Below are positions 17,281 through 26,320 of a stretch of DNA of 64,000 nt, one piece after another; position 1 is the stretch's first letter, and each line of letters opens with the position of its first letter. The position numbers were made by a program, and so were the translations under genes. The DNA is from Amycolatopsis nigrescens CSC17Ta-90. Lineage in GTDB: Bacteria > Actinomycetota > Actinomycetes > Mycobacteriales > Pseudonocardiaceae. The notes beneath the pieces are model-generated. The model was given only the letters and a program-made list of their open reading frames with translations. It did not search any database and was not told the origin of the DNA. The stretch covers positions 5,270,157-5,334,156 of the forward strand of contig NZ_ARVW01000001.1 in assembly GCF_000384315.1 (NCBI RefSeq), written 5' to 3'.

Positions 17281-18852
17281 ATGGACTTGACCACCGATCG
17301 CGCCGCCCGAGCGGGCCGCCGCGAACTCATCGGGCTCGCGGTGCTCGGCCTGCCCACCGTCCTGGTGGCACTGGACATGAGCGTGCTGTACCTGGCGCTG
17401 CCGCATCTGGCCGGGAGCCTTGGCGCGAGCAGCGTGCAGCAGCTGTGGATCACCGACGTCTACGGATTCGTGCTGGCCGGTCTGCTGGTCACGATGGGCA
17501 CCCTCGGCGATCGGATCGGCCGGAAACGGCTGCTGCTCATCGGCGGGGTCTGTTTCGCCGCGGCCTCGGTGCTGGCCGCCTTCTCCACCAGCCCGGAGAT
17601 GCTGATCGCGAGCAGGGCGCTGCTGGGGGTCGCCGGCTCCACCATCATGCCCTCGACCATGGCCCTGATCACCGTGCTGTTCCCCGACGCCAAGCAGCAG
17701 GCGATGGCGATCGCGGTGTGGATGGGCTGCTTCATGGGCGGTACCGCGCTCGGCCCGCTGGTCGGTGGCGCGCTGCTGGAGTTGTTCTGGTGGGGTTCGG
17801 TGTTCCTGCTCGGCGTGCCGGTGATGGCGCTGCTGCTGATCTTCGGGCCGAAGCTGCTGCCCGAGTACCGCGAACCGGCAGCGGGCCGGATCGACCCGGT
17901 CAGCGTGCTGCTGTCGATGGCGGCGGTGCTCTCCCTTGTCTACGGGCTCAAACAACTGGCCCGTGACGGTGCGGGGCCGGGGCAGTTCGCCGCGCTCGCG
18001 GCCGGGCTGGCCGTCGGCGTGGTCTTCCTGCGGCGGCAGCGACGGCTGACCAGCCCGCTGCTGGAGCTCGGGTTGTTCAAGAACCGGACGTTCCGGACCG
18101 GGCTGCTGCTGACGCTGGCCTCCGGCCTGGTCGGCGCGAACCAGCTGTTCGTCTCCTTCTACCTGCAGTCGGTGGAAGGGCTGTCGCCGGTGGCCACCGC
18201 GCTGTGGCTGCTGCCGTCGGTGGCGTCGATGGTGGTCGTCATCCAACTGGCGACCCTGCTCATCCGGCGGGTGCGGCCGGCCGCGGTGATCGCCGGTGGC
18301 CTGGTGGTCGCGGTGGCGGGCTACTTGTTGCTCACCCTGCTCGACGGCGGCGGTGATTTGCCGCTGACCATCACCGCGCTGGTGCTCGCGAACCTCGGCA
18401 TCGGCCCGATGGCCGGGCTCTGCGCGACACTGGCCATGCAGTCGGTGCCGCCGGAGCGGGCCGGGTCGGCGGCGTCGCTGACCGAGACCGCGGGGGAGTT
18501 CGGCGTCGCGATGGGCGTGGTCACCGTGGGGCTTTTCGGCTCCGCGCTGTATCAGGCGCGGATCGAGACCGGCCCCGCCGTCCCGCCGGCGGCGGCGGAG
18601 GCCGCGCGCGACAGCGTCGGTGGAGCCATGGCCGCGGCGGGGCAACTGCCACCCGCGGAAGCGGCGACCCTGCTGCGAAGCGCGTACCAGGCGGTCACCA
18701 GCGGCCTGCAGGGCAGCGCGGCGGTGTGCGCGGGGATCGCCGCCGCGGCCGTTCTGCTGGTACTGACCGGGATCCGGCACCTGCCGCCGAGCGGCCGGCC
18801 GGAAACCGGTGCCGAGACGGGGAAAGCGGAAGAGGCAGCGGTCGGCGGATAG
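17281..18852 (+). CDS. DHA2-family MFS exporter (SmvA/LfrA type)
   Basis: 523 aa, predicted 14 transmembrane segments. ALDMSVLYLALPHLA is the DHA2 helix-1 motif and GDRIGRKRLLL is motif A. It probably exports a cationic or amphiphilic drug by proton antiport. It lies just left of the biosynthetic locus beside an exported FAD oxidase, so it is a candidate self-resistance pump, but this is inferred from position. The ATG at 17281 follows AGGGAAAG; upstream extensions overlap the DUF2306 gene. Confidence 0.87.
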   Translation: MDLTTDRAARAGRRELIGLAVLGLPTVLVALDMSVLYLALPHLAGSLGASSVQQLWITDVYGFVLAGLLVTMGTLGDRIGRKRLLLIGGVCFAAASVLAAFSTSPEMLIASRALLGVAGSTIMPSTMALITVLFPDAKQQAMAIAVWMGCFMGGTALGPLVGGALLELFWWGSVFLLGVPVMALLLIFGPKLLPEYREPAAGRIDPVSVLLSMAAVLSLVYGLKQLARDGAGPGQFAALAAGLAVGVVFLRRQRRLTSPLLELGLFKNRTFRTGLLLTLASGLVGANQLFVSFYLQSVEGLSPVATALWLLPSVASMVVVIQLATLLIRRVRPAAVIAGGLVVAVAGYLLLTLLDGGGDLPLTITALVLANLGIGPMAGLCATLAMQSVPPERAGSAASLTETAGEFGVAMGVVTVGLFGSALYQARIETGPAVPPAAAEAARDSVGGAMAAAGQLPPAEAATLLRSAYQAVTSGLQGSAAVCAGIAAAAVLLVLTGIRHLPPSGRPETGAETGKAEEAAVGG

Positions 18853-18885
18853 CGCCCGCGTCGCACCTTGGGAGATGCGTGCGAT

Positions 18886-18927
18886 ACCGGTCTGCAAGAA
18901 GATTCGGGAATCTTGTCGCAGGCCGGT
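18886..18927. promoter_or_regulatory. Long imperfect stem-loop upstream of the FAD oxidase gene
   Basis: Outer arms ACCGGTCTGC and GCAGGCCGGT (one mismatch) enclose a perfect 7-bp inner stem, AAGATTC and GAATCTT, with a 2-nt apex. It lies 34-75 bases after the MFS stop and 71 bases before the oxidase start. It could be a terminator for the pump gene or a regulatory leader. Confidence 0.5.
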
Positions 18928-18997
18928 TTCCTGGGGCCCGGTCTGCTCCTTTCCTGCGGCTGAAACATCAATCGCAGCTGAAGCAAGGGGAACCGTC

Positions 18998-20506
18998 ATG
19001 CCCAACCGCCGTGATTTCCTCCGTCTCGGTGCGGTCGCCGTGACCGGTGTGCTCGCCTCGGCACCGGCCGCGTCCGGCCTTGCCGGCACCGTCAACTGGG
19101 ATACGTTGCGCCGCAACCTTTCCGGACGTCTAGTGCTGCCTTCCGACGCCGGCTACGAGTACGCCCGCCAGTCCGCCATCCAGCAGTTCGACTCCATCCG
19201 ACCGCAAGCCGTCGCGTACTGCGTGTCCGAGCAGGACGTGCGAACCGTGCTCCGGTTCGCCCAGGACAACGCGCTTCCCGCGGTGCCTCGCAGCGGCGGC
19301 CACAGCTTCGGCGGATACTCCACCACCCAGGGCGTGATACTCGACGTCTCCCGGCTGAACCACCTCGGCCGCAACGGGCCGAACGTCGTGCTCGGCCCCG
19401 GCGTGCAACAGGTCGACGCGCTCAAGGTGCTTTCGCCGCTGGGGCTCTCCCTGGTCGGCGGTACCTGCCCGACGGTCTGTGCCGGCGGGTTCATCCAGGG
19501 CGGCGGGATCGGCTTCCAGACGCGCAAGCACGGGCTCGCGGCCGATCGGCTGGTCTCCGCTTCGGTGGTGCTGGCGAACGGGCGGCTGGTCCGCGCGTCG
19601 GAAGCCGAGAACCCGGACCTCTTCTGGGCGCTGCGGGGCAACGGCGGGGGCAACTACGGCGTGGTCACGGGCTACGAGGTCCGCCCGACGCATGTCCGGC
19701 GCATGGTGAACTTCAACGTGATGTTCCCCTGGGACAAGGCCGGCCGGCTGATCGCGGCGTTCCAGCCATGGGCGGTCGAGGGGCCGACCGATCTCGCGGC
19801 CTCGCTGACCATCATCCAGGACGGCGTTACCGGCGGCGTGCCGCAGGTCGGTCTCGGCGGGGTGTGGCACGGCCCGGTAGAGGAGTTCGACCGTCTGCTG
19901 GAGGTGCTGATCGCGCGGTCCGGGGCTCGGCCGATCAGCCGTGCCGTGCAGGAGAAGTCCTACTTCGACGCCATGATGGAATGGTACGGCTGCACGGACC
20001 TCACGGTGGAGCAGTGCCACCGCCTCGGCTACCGGCCGGAGGCGCAGCTGTCCAGGATGGTCTTCAACCGCAACCGCAACCGGTTGTTCGCGGGGTACGT
20101 CCCGGAGAGCAATGTGGACCGCATGCTGGAGGCGTTCCTCGCCGATCCGCGCGAGGGCCAGTTCCGCCTGATCTACCTGGACACCTTCGGCGGCGAGGCG
20201 AACGTACCGGCCAGGACCGCGACCGCCTTCGTGCACCGCACCTCGAAGATACTGGCCGGGTTCGCGGGCGCGCTGAACGATCCCGACTACACTGAGGAGC
20301 AGGCGCAGGAGTGCGAAGCCTGGCTCGCCAAGGGTTTCGCCACCCTGGAGCCGAATTCGCAGGGGGAGAGCTACCAGAACTTCTTCGACCCGGCGCTACC
20401 GGACTGGCGGCGGTCCTACTACGCGGAGAACTACGACCGCCTGGTGCGGGTCGGGCACCAGTACGACCCGGACCGGTTCTTCCGCTTCGCGCGGAGCATC
20501 GGCTGA
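18998..20506 (+). CDS. Secreted bicovalent FAD-linked oxidase (BBE-like)
   Basis: 502 aa. The N-terminus NRRDFLRLGAVAVTG is a twin-arginine signal, so the folded flavoprotein is probably exported. FAD_binding_4 domain: RSGGHSFGGY gives H102 and PTVCAGGFIQGGGIG gives C161, the two residues that bind FAD covalently in berberine-bridge-type enzymes. The C-terminal BBE segment is present (SYQNFFDPALPDWRRSYYAENYDRL). Such enzymes oxidise sugars, alkaloids or late natural-product intermediates using oxygen. Start ATG follows AAGGGG. It may be a tailoring enzyme of the locus to its right; substrate unknown. Confidence 0.87.
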   Translation: MPNRRDFLRLGAVAVTGVLASAPAASGLAGTVNWDTLRRNLSGRLVLPSDAGYEYARQSAIQQFDSIRPQAVAYCVSEQDVRTVLRFAQDNALPAVPRSGGHSFGGYSTTQGVILDVSRLNHLGRNGPNVVLGPGVQQVDALKVLSPLGLSLVGGTCPTVCAGGFIQGGGIGFQTRKHGLAADRLVSASVVLANGRLVRASEAENPDLFWALRGNGGGNYGVVTGYEVRPTHVRRMVNFNVMFPWDKAGRLIAAFQPWAVEGPTDLAASLTIIQDGVTGGVPQVGLGGVWHGPVEEFDRLLEVLIARSGARPISRAVQEKSYFDAMMEWYGCTDLTVEQCHRLGYRPEAQLSRMVFNRNRNRLFAGYVPESNVDRMLEAFLADPREGQFRLIYLDTFGGEANVPARTATAFVHRTSKILAGFAGALNDPDYTEEQAQECEAWLAKGFATLEPNSQGESYQNFFDPALPDWRRSYYAENYDRLVRVGHQYDPDRFFRFARSIG

Positions 20507-20526
20507 CCCGCAGCCACCCGAACGTG

Positions 20527-20559
20527 GAAGGTGCCGCCCCGGTACGGAGCGGCACCTTC
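20527..20559. terminator. Terminator between convergent FAD oxidase and HxlR genes
   Basis: Perfect 11-bp stem, GAAGGTGCCGC (20527-20537) and GCGGCACCTTC (20549-20559), 11-nt loop, followed by TACT. Being symmetrical, it can serve both converging genes. Confidence 0.85.
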
Positions 20560-20573
20560 TACTGTGGACGACC

Positions 20574-21257
20574 TCAGTGCACCACGAGGCCCTCCGACGC
20601 CTCGGGGGCGGCACCGACGTGGAACAGCCGGGGAAACAGGTGCAGGTATTCCGCGGGGCCTTCGATGCGGACCTGCTCGCCAGCGATCGCCTCGGTGGCG
20701 CTTATCTCACCGGTCATCAGCTTCTTGATGACCGGGCCCTTCGGCTCGATCCTGATGTCGGCGTCCGGGTACGAGCCTTCCGCGGCCTTCAGCGCGCCGT
20801 CGTCGACGAGCGCGTGCACGATCATGTCCCCGTAGTGCAGCTCGTAGTTGACGTGCACGCCCAGCGCCGCTTCCGGCCGGAAGGTGGTGTAGAGCGACAG
20901 GATGGCCGAGTCGAGGGTGAACACGTCCTCCGGGCCGGGATCGCCCAGCGAGCGTGCGCCCCACAGTCCCAGCTGCAGCACGATCTGGTCGAGTTCGGCG
21001 CCGTACTCGGTGAGCTCGTAGACCACCGCCGCGTCCAGCTGGGGCAGCACGCGGCGACGGATGACCCCGGCCTGCTCCATTTCGTTGAGACGTGCGGACA
21101 GGATGCTGGCGGGGATCTTCGGGAGTCCGCGCTGGAGGTCGGTGAACCGCTTGGCCCCCAGTACGAGATCGCGGACGACGAGCAGCGACCAGCGTTCCCC
21201 GACGAGCTCGAGGGCGCGGGCGAGGCCACAGAACTGGCCATACGTGCGAGCGGTCAT
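20574..21257 (-). CDS. HxlR-family regulator with C-terminal SCP2-like sterol carrier domain
   Basis: 227 aa. The N-terminal 100 residues are an HxlR winged helix: CGLARALELVGERWSLLVVRDL, FTDLQRGLPKIPASILSARL and RRRVLPQLDAAVVYELTEYG. The C-terminal part (about 115-225) resembles an SCP2 sterol-binding fold (YELHYGDMIVHALVDDGAL and ADIRIEPKGPVIKKLMTGEI), presumably the ligand sensor. ATG 21257 follows GAGGAC. It lies 70 bases downstream of the SARP gene on the same strand and converges with the FAD oxidase gene. Probably controls one of these neighbours. Confidence 0.85.
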   Translation of the reverse strand: MTARTYGQFCGLARALELVGERWSLLVVRDLVLGAKRFTDLQRGLPKIPASILSARLNEMEQAGVIRRRVLPQLDAAVVYELTEYGAELDQIVLQLGLWGARSLGDPGPEDVFTLDSAILSLYTTFRPEAALGVHVNYELHYGDMIVHALVDDGALKAAEGSYPDADIRIEPKGPVIKKLMTGEISATEAIAGEQVRIEGPAEYLHLFPRLFHVGAAPEASEGLVVH

Positions 21258-21327
21258 GCGTAGGTCCTCACTTTCGTGTGGTGATGGAGCGTTCCGGTGA
21301 AATGGGGCTGCGACGTTTGCCCAACCC

Positions 21328-22170
21328 TCATGGGCTTTGTTCGCCTTCGGACAGGAGATCGTGGTGCAGTGATTGCAGTTCGTCGCAGGGCTCCACCCCC
21401 AGTTCGTTGTTGAGCCTGGCCCGCAGCCGGCGGTAGGCCGCCATGGCGTCCGAACGTCGGCCGCTTCGCCCGAGGACGCGTATGAGCTGCCCGTGCAGCC
21501 CTTCGTCCAGCGGATTCGACGCGACCAGCGAGCGCAGCTCGCCGATCAGTTCGCGGTGCAGGCCGCCGTCGATCTCCGCCTCGATCCGCAGATGGCGGGC
21601 GCTGCGGCGTTGTTCGAGCAGTTCCACCACGTAGGACGAGAGCACCGGCCCGCAGTGCACGTTGGCCATCGGCGGCCCGGCCCACAGGTCCAGCGCCGAC
21701 CGGAGGGACCGCGCCGCGTCCAGATGCTCGTGCTGGCGCAGCAGTTCCCGTCCCCGTTGGTGCAGCCGCTGGAAGGTGAACAGGTCGACCTGCTCGGGGT
21801 CGATCCGGAAAAGGTAACCGGGCGACTTGGTGACCAGCAATGCCTCGCCGTCGGCGGCGAGCCCGTTCTGCTCGATGCACCTGCGCAGGTTGTGCACATA
21901 GGTGTGAATGGTCTTCCGGACGCTGCGCGGTGGGTCATTCGCCCACAGTTCGTGGGTGATCGAGTCGATGTGCACGATCTTGCCGGGACGGATCACCAGC
22001 ATCGCCAGCAGTTGGAGGATCTTCGGCGGGCTCGGCGCGTAGTCGATTCCGTTCTTGACTACTTCGAGCGGACCGAGGAGATTGAACCGCACTGCGCCTT
22101 TTGGCGGCTTGCCCGCGCCCCACGAGGTGGAGTTGTCGAGACCGTCTGATACCAATGTCTCGGAGTCCAT
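21328..22170 (-). CDS. SARP-family activator (AfsR/DnrI type)
   Basis: 280 aa. Residues about 27-115 form the OmpR-like winged helix of Streptomyces antibiotic regulatory proteins (VRFNLLGPLEVVKNG, SPPKILQLLAMLVIRPGKIV, KTIHTYVHNLRRCIE). Residues 125-270 are the bacterial transcriptional activation (BTAD) helical domain (RSALDLWAGPPMANV, LVASNPLDEGLHGQLIRVL). Such proteins switch on biosynthetic clusters. GGGAGA precedes the ATG. It is divergent from the YcaO gene, and the 290-base gap carries a strong palindrome. Likely pathway-specific activator of this locus. Confidence 0.92.
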   Translation of the reverse strand: MDSETLVSDGLDNSTSWGAGKPPKGAVRFNLLGPLEVVKNGIDYAPSPPKILQLLAMLVIRPGKIVHIDSITHELWANDPPRSVRKTIHTYVHNLRRCIEQNGLAADGEALLVTKSPGYLFRIDPEQVDLFTFQRLHQRGRELLRQHEHLDAARSLRSALDLWAGPPMANVHCGPVLSSYVVELLEQRRSARHLRIEAEIDGGLHRELIGELRSLVASNPLDEGLHGQLIRVLGRSGRRSDAMAAYRRLRARLNNELGVEPCDELQSLHHDLLSEGEQSP

Positions 22171-22314
22171 CGCACCGTCTCCCAGTAGCAGTTCGTTGGC
22201 ATGGGTGAGCCCTGTTGGCCGGCGCGCGGCGTAGTTCTCGGGTCACGGTCGCCTGCCTTTCGACAGTGACAGAGCGCCCTGGCCGGAGCCAGTGAGAGCG
22301 CCATCAGAGATCGG

Positions 22315-22348
22315 ATGCGTTTTTCCCGCTCCGCAGTGAAAAACGCAT
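22315..22348. promoter_or_regulatory. A/T-rich 11-bp palindrome in the SARP-YcaO divergent region
   Basis: Perfect arms ATGCGTTTTTC (22315-22325) and GAAAAACGCAT (22338-22348) around 12 bases, unusually A/T-rich here. Candidate operator for a cluster regulator, or a leader hairpin of the YcaO transcript. The rest of 22171-22461 shows no other feature I can support. Confidence 0.5.
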
Positions 22349-22461
22349 GCCCGTTCCATGATTCGGTCACTGGCCGCCACGCCGGTCTCGCAGCAGGATT
22401 CGGTAGCTACCGCATCCCGCGGTCATTTGGGGGTTCTGATGAGCGAGAGAACGGTCCCGGC

Positions 22462-24738
22462 GTGCTGAGCTCGGGGACCACCAGCCGTTTCCTGGACTTC
22501 AAACGGCACCTGCGTGCGGAGATCAGCGAGGGGGACGGCGCCTACCTGTTCTCCGAGCGCGGGGTGATCGCCATGCGCGGGGCGCAGATCGCCGCGCTCG
22601 CCGCGCTGCTCGACGGCACCAGGGATTTCGCCGGCCTGCTGCGGGAACGACCGGCCGGGATGGATGAGGAGCAAATCGCCGCCTTGCTGGTCCGGCTGGT
22701 CGAAGCCGACCTGGTCACGCTTCGCTCGCCGCGGAAGCTCGGCGTCGACGAGCGCACGCTGGCGTACTGGGACGCGTGCGGGGTCGACGCCGTCGAAGCC
22801 AGCGAACGGCCGGCCAGGATCAACCTGGTCGGCGTCGGCGGCGGCATGGAGACCGTGCAGGTCGGGCGCGCGCTGCGGGACGCCGGGCTCAAGCTGGTCG
22901 GCGGCCTCGACTCCGCCGGGGTCGGTACCGCGGACCTGTCGGTGGTGCTGTGCGAGGACTACCTCGACCCGCGGCTCGCGGAGGTCGACGCCGAGCACCG
23001 GGCGGCCGGGCAGCCGTGGTTGCTGGCAAGGCCGGTCGGTTCGCAGGTGTGGCTCGGCCCGATCCTGCGGCCGGGGGAGTCCGCGTGCTGGCACTGCCTG
23101 ACCAACCGGCTCTGGGGACAGCGGCACGCGGAAGCCTGCGTGCAGGCCGCGCTCGGCCACGTCGGCCCGGCGCCGCGTCCTGCGTCCGCGGTGCCGCCGC
23201 TGACCTCGGCCGCGGCCCACCTGATCGCGCTCGAAGTGTCCAAATGGCTGGCCGGCTACCGGTATCCAGGGCAGGACTGCGTGTGGGTACTGGATTCCCT
23301 CGACCTGCGCGGGAAGCTGCACGAGCTGCGGCGGCGGCCGCAATGCCCGTCCTGCGGCGACCCGTCGCTGGTGGCGGCCAGGACGAGGGAACCGGTGCTG
23401 CTGCGCGCGGCCAAGAAGGCGAGCTGCGGTGGCGGTGGCCATCGAACGCTCACCCCCGGCCAGGTGCTCGACCGCTACCAGCACCTGGTCAGCCCGGTCA
23501 CCGGCATCATCCGCGAAATCAGGCCGGACCCGCGGAGCCCCGCGTTCGTCAACGCGTACCTGTCGGGACCGAACGTGGTCCGCAACATCACCGGCATGGC
23601 GGCCCTGCGTGCGAGCCTGCGGGGCGAGAACGGCGGCAAGGGCGCCACCCCGATGGACGCCGAGGTCGGCGCGCTCTGCGAGGCGGTGGAACGGCATTCC
23701 GGCAACTACCAGGGCGACGAGCTCCGGATCAGCGGCTCGCTGCGTTCCTTCGGTGCCGACGCCGTGCACCCCAACGACTGCATGCTCTACGCCGACCGGC
23801 AGTACCGGACCCGGCGGGCGTGGAACGCCGAGCACGCGTCGTTCCAGCACGTGTGCGAGCCGTTCGACGATGACGCGGTATTGGACTGGACCCCGCTCTG
23901 GTCGCTCACCTCGGGCAGGCAGCGCCTGCTGCCGACCGGGCTGCTCTACTACGGCGCGCCCGACGAGGCCGGGCACCGCAGCGTGCGGGCCGACTCGAAC
24001 GGCAACGCGGCCGGCAGCAGCGTCGAGGACGCGATCCTGCAGGGCACCCTGGAACTCGTCGAGCGGGACGCGGTCGCGTTGTGGTGGTACAACCGCACGC
24101 CGATGCCGGGGGTGGACCTGGCCTGCTTCGGCGACCCGTGGATCGAGGAGATGAGCGGGCAGTACGCCGAGCTCGGGCGCGAACTGTGGGCGCTGGACCT
24201 CACGTCGGATCTCGGGGTGCCGGTGATGGTGGCCATCTCGCGGCGCACCGCCGGGCCGCCGGAACAGATCATGTTCGGCTTCGGGGCGCACCTCGATCCC
24301 AGGACCGCGCTGCGGCGCGCGGTGAGCGAGCTGAACCAGCTGCTGCCCGTGGTGCTCGAAGACGGGGCCGCGCTCGACGATCCGGACGCCCTCCGGTGGC
24401 TGCGCAGCGCCACCGTGGCCAACCAGCCCTACCTGATGCCGGCCACCGGCGTGCCGGCCAGGACGCCGGCGGACTTCCGGTTCGTGCACCGGCCGGACAT
24501 CCGCGACGACGTACGCGCACTGGTCCGGACCATCTCCGGGCACGGGATGGAGACACTGGTGCTCGACCAGACTCGGCCCGATGTCGAGCTGCCCGTGGTG
24601 AAGGTGGTGGTGCCGGGTCTGCGGTCGTTCTGGGCGCGGTTCGCGCCGGGCAGGCTGTTCGACGTCCCGGTGCGGCTTGGTCGGCTGACCGAACCGACGC
24701 CCTATGAACGGCTCAATCCGTTCCCCATGTTCCTGTAA
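22462..24738 (+). CDS. TOMM cyclodehydratase: E1-like leader-binding domain fused to YcaO
   Basis: 758 aa. Residues 1-330 are an Ocin-ThiF/E1-like partner with a peptide-clamp fold at the N-terminus (FKRHLRAEISEGDGAYLFS) and four zinc-type cysteines, C209/C212 (CWHC) and C295/C298 (CPSC). Residues about 345-758 are a YcaO ATP-dependent cyclodehydratase, with the conserved DSNGNAAGSSVEDAILQG ATP/Mg region near 511-528 and ELVERDA next, ending LNPFPMFL, the proline-rich YcaO C-terminus. YcaO enzymes turn Cys/Ser/Thr of a ribosomal peptide into thiazoline/oxazoline. GTG 22462 is the first sensible start; the ATG at 22315 lies inside a palindrome. The SagB-type gene follows 32 bases on. Confidence 0.9.
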   Translation: MLSSGTTSRFLDFKRHLRAEISEGDGAYLFSERGVIAMRGAQIAALAALLDGTRDFAGLLRERPAGMDEEQIAALLVRLVEADLVTLRSPRKLGVDERTLAYWDACGVDAVEASERPARINLVGVGGGMETVQVGRALRDAGLKLVGGLDSAGVGTADLSVVLCEDYLDPRLAEVDAEHRAAGQPWLLARPVGSQVWLGPILRPGESACWHCLTNRLWGQRHAEACVQAALGHVGPAPRPASAVPPLTSAAAHLIALEVSKWLAGYRYPGQDCVWVLDSLDLRGKLHELRRRPQCPSCGDPSLVAARTREPVLLRAAKKASCGGGGHRTLTPGQVLDRYQHLVSPVTGIIREIRPDPRSPAFVNAYLSGPNVVRNITGMAALRASLRGENGGKGATPMDAEVGALCEAVERHSGNYQGDELRISGSLRSFGADAVHPNDCMLYADRQYRTRRAWNAEHASFQHVCEPFDDDAVLDWTPLWSLTSGRQRLLPTGLLYYGAPDEAGHRSVRADSNGNAAGSSVEDAILQGTLELVERDAVALWWYNRTPMPGVDLACFGDPWIEEMSGQYAELGRELWALDLTSDLGVPVMVAISRRTAGPPEQIMFGFGAHLDPRTALRRAVSELNQLLPVVLEDGAALDDPDALRWLRSATVANQPYLMPATGVPARTPADFRFVHRPDIRDDVRALVRTISGHGMETLVLDQTRPDVELPVVKVVVPGLRSFWARFAPGRLFDVPVRLGRLTEPTPYERLNPFPMFL

Positions 24739-24770
24739 GCAGCCCGGTGCGGGCGAGGAGTGCGAGCTCG

Positions 24771-26213
24771 ATGGCCGATTTCGCGGACGGCGCGGTGGAG
24801 ACGATCCCGTTGTGGTCGCTCACCGAGGACACGCTGGTCGAGGCCGGCGAGGGCGGTGCGCTGGCCGTGCTGACCAGATGGGGCGAGTTCGAGCTGGACG
24901 GCACCCCCGTTCTGGTCCGCGAATCGTTGCGCCGGATGGCCTTCGGGCCGGTGCGGCTGCGGAACGTGACCACTTCGCCGGGGTCGAACGGCTCCGGCGA
25001 GCACTGGCCGGTGGCCGACCTCGCCGCGCTGCGCCGGGCGCTGGACCAGCTCAGCGGCTCGGTGGTGCGTTCGCTCGGCCTCAACGACGGCAAAGCGCCC
25101 TTGCTGTCGGTGGTGCCGACCGGGTTCGCGCCGGGCTTCATCCTGCGCGAGCTCCCACCCGGCCGGCCGGTCCGGCTGTCCCGGTTCGCCGCGCTGCGTC
25201 CCGGCGACGGCGGGCTGAGGCTGGAGTCGCCGTGCACCCGGTTCCGGGTGCTGCTGAGCAGGCCGCCGGCGGTGCGGGTGGCCTGCGCACTCGCCGAGCC
25301 GGTCTCGGTTGCCGAGGTCGCGGCCGGCACCGGCCTCGCCGAGACGATGGTGGCGGAGATGGTGCCCTACCTGGTCGCGGCCGGGGTGGCGCTGGTCGGC
25401 GACGATCAGGGACGCTTCGCCGAAGACCAGGATCCGGACCTGGGCCGGTGGTCGTACCACGAACTGCTGTTCCAGGTGCGCAGCCGGACCAGGCTGGACG
25501 ACCGTCCCGCTGAGCCGCGCCGGCCGGACGCGGCGGCGCCGCCGCTGGTCAAACCGGTCCCGGCCGGGCGGGTCTTCCCGTTGCACCGGCCCGACCACGC
25601 CGAGACCTCGGCGTCGCTGACCGGCCTGCTCGAAGCGGGCTACGAGTGCCCCGCCTTCTCCGGGCACGAAATCCCGGTCGAGCGGATCGGGGAATTGTTG
25701 TTCCGCAGCGCCAGGATCCGCTCGATCGGCCCGGCGCACCTGCTCGCCGGGCCGGGTGACAAGGCGTCGCAGCGGCCCTACTTCAACACGGCCGGGCTCT
25801 ACGAGCTCGAAATCTACTTCAGCGCCAACCTCTGCCCCGAGCTGCCGAAGGGGATCTACTACTACGACCCGCTCGGCCACGCGCTCGTACTGGTCAACGA
25901 GGACCGCGACGAACTCGGCGCGATGCTGGACATGGCGATGGTGGCCGGCGCCGGCCACCAGCGGCCCGCCGCGCTGATCACCGTGACCACCCGGATGGAG
26001 CGAAGCCACTGGGTGCTCGGCGGCGCGGCCTACGCCGCCGCCATGATGCACTTCGGTGCCCTGCAGCAGACCTTGTCCCTGGTCTCGGCGACGATGGGGC
26101 TCGCCGCGCACGCCGTCCCGGTGGACGCCGGCGACCGGGTCGACCGGGCGCTGAAGCTTTCCTGGCCGGGCGAGGCGGCGGTCGGTGAGTGCGTGCTCGA
26201 CCGCATACCGTGA
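24771..26213 (+). CDS. SagB-type FMN-dependent azoline dehydrogenase
   Basis: 480 aa. The C-terminal half (about 270-470) is the nitroreductase-like SagB fold: RPYFNTAGLYELEIYFSAN, KGIYYYDPLGHALVLV and GGAAYAAAMMHFGALQQTL, the last forming the FMN cleft. The first 240 residues are a SagB-type N-terminal extension (LWSLTEDTLVEAGEGG, CTRFRVLLSRPP). In TOMM pathways this enzyme oxidises azolines made by YcaO to aromatic azoles. It starts 32 bases after the YcaO stop behind GAGGAG, so the two are cotranscribed. Presence of both argues for thiazole/oxazole formation; no precursor gene lies beside them. Confidence 0.88.
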   Translation: MADFADGAVETIPLWSLTEDTLVEAGEGGALAVLTRWGEFELDGTPVLVRESLRRMAFGPVRLRNVTTSPGSNGSGEHWPVADLAALRRALDQLSGSVVRSLGLNDGKAPLLSVVPTGFAPGFILRELPPGRPVRLSRFAALRPGDGGLRLESPCTRFRVLLSRPPAVRVACALAEPVSVAEVAAGTGLAETMVAEMVPYLVAAGVALVGDDQGRFAEDQDPDLGRWSYHELLFQVRSRTRLDDRPAEPRRPDAAAPPLVKPVPAGRVFPLHRPDHAETSASLTGLLEAGYECPAFSGHEIPVERIGELLFRSARIRSIGPAHLLAGPGDKASQRPYFNTAGLYELEIYFSANLCPELPKGIYYYDPLGHALVLVNEDRDELGAMLDMAMVAGAGHQRPAALITVTTRMERSHWVLGGAAYAAAMMHFGALQQTLSLVSATMGLAAHAVPVDAGDRVDRALKLSWPGEAAVGECVLDRIP

Positions 26214-26320
26214 GCGCTTTTCCCGGCCGCGTCGGAGAATATCCGTCCGGTATGCGCGACACTCATTTTCCCGGAACTCTGTTACCTTGACCCCTATCGT
26301 GCGCCGCGTGGGGAGCAATT

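Noticed and set aside
22315..22461. Longer start of the YcaO fusion at 22315
   Set aside because: The ATG lies in a palindrome arm and the added residues do not look like the leader-clamp domain.
22439..22468. Nine-codon frame MSERTVPAC before the YcaO domain
   Set aside because: Overlaps the preferred GTG start and is too short; a leader peptide is conceivable but unsupported.
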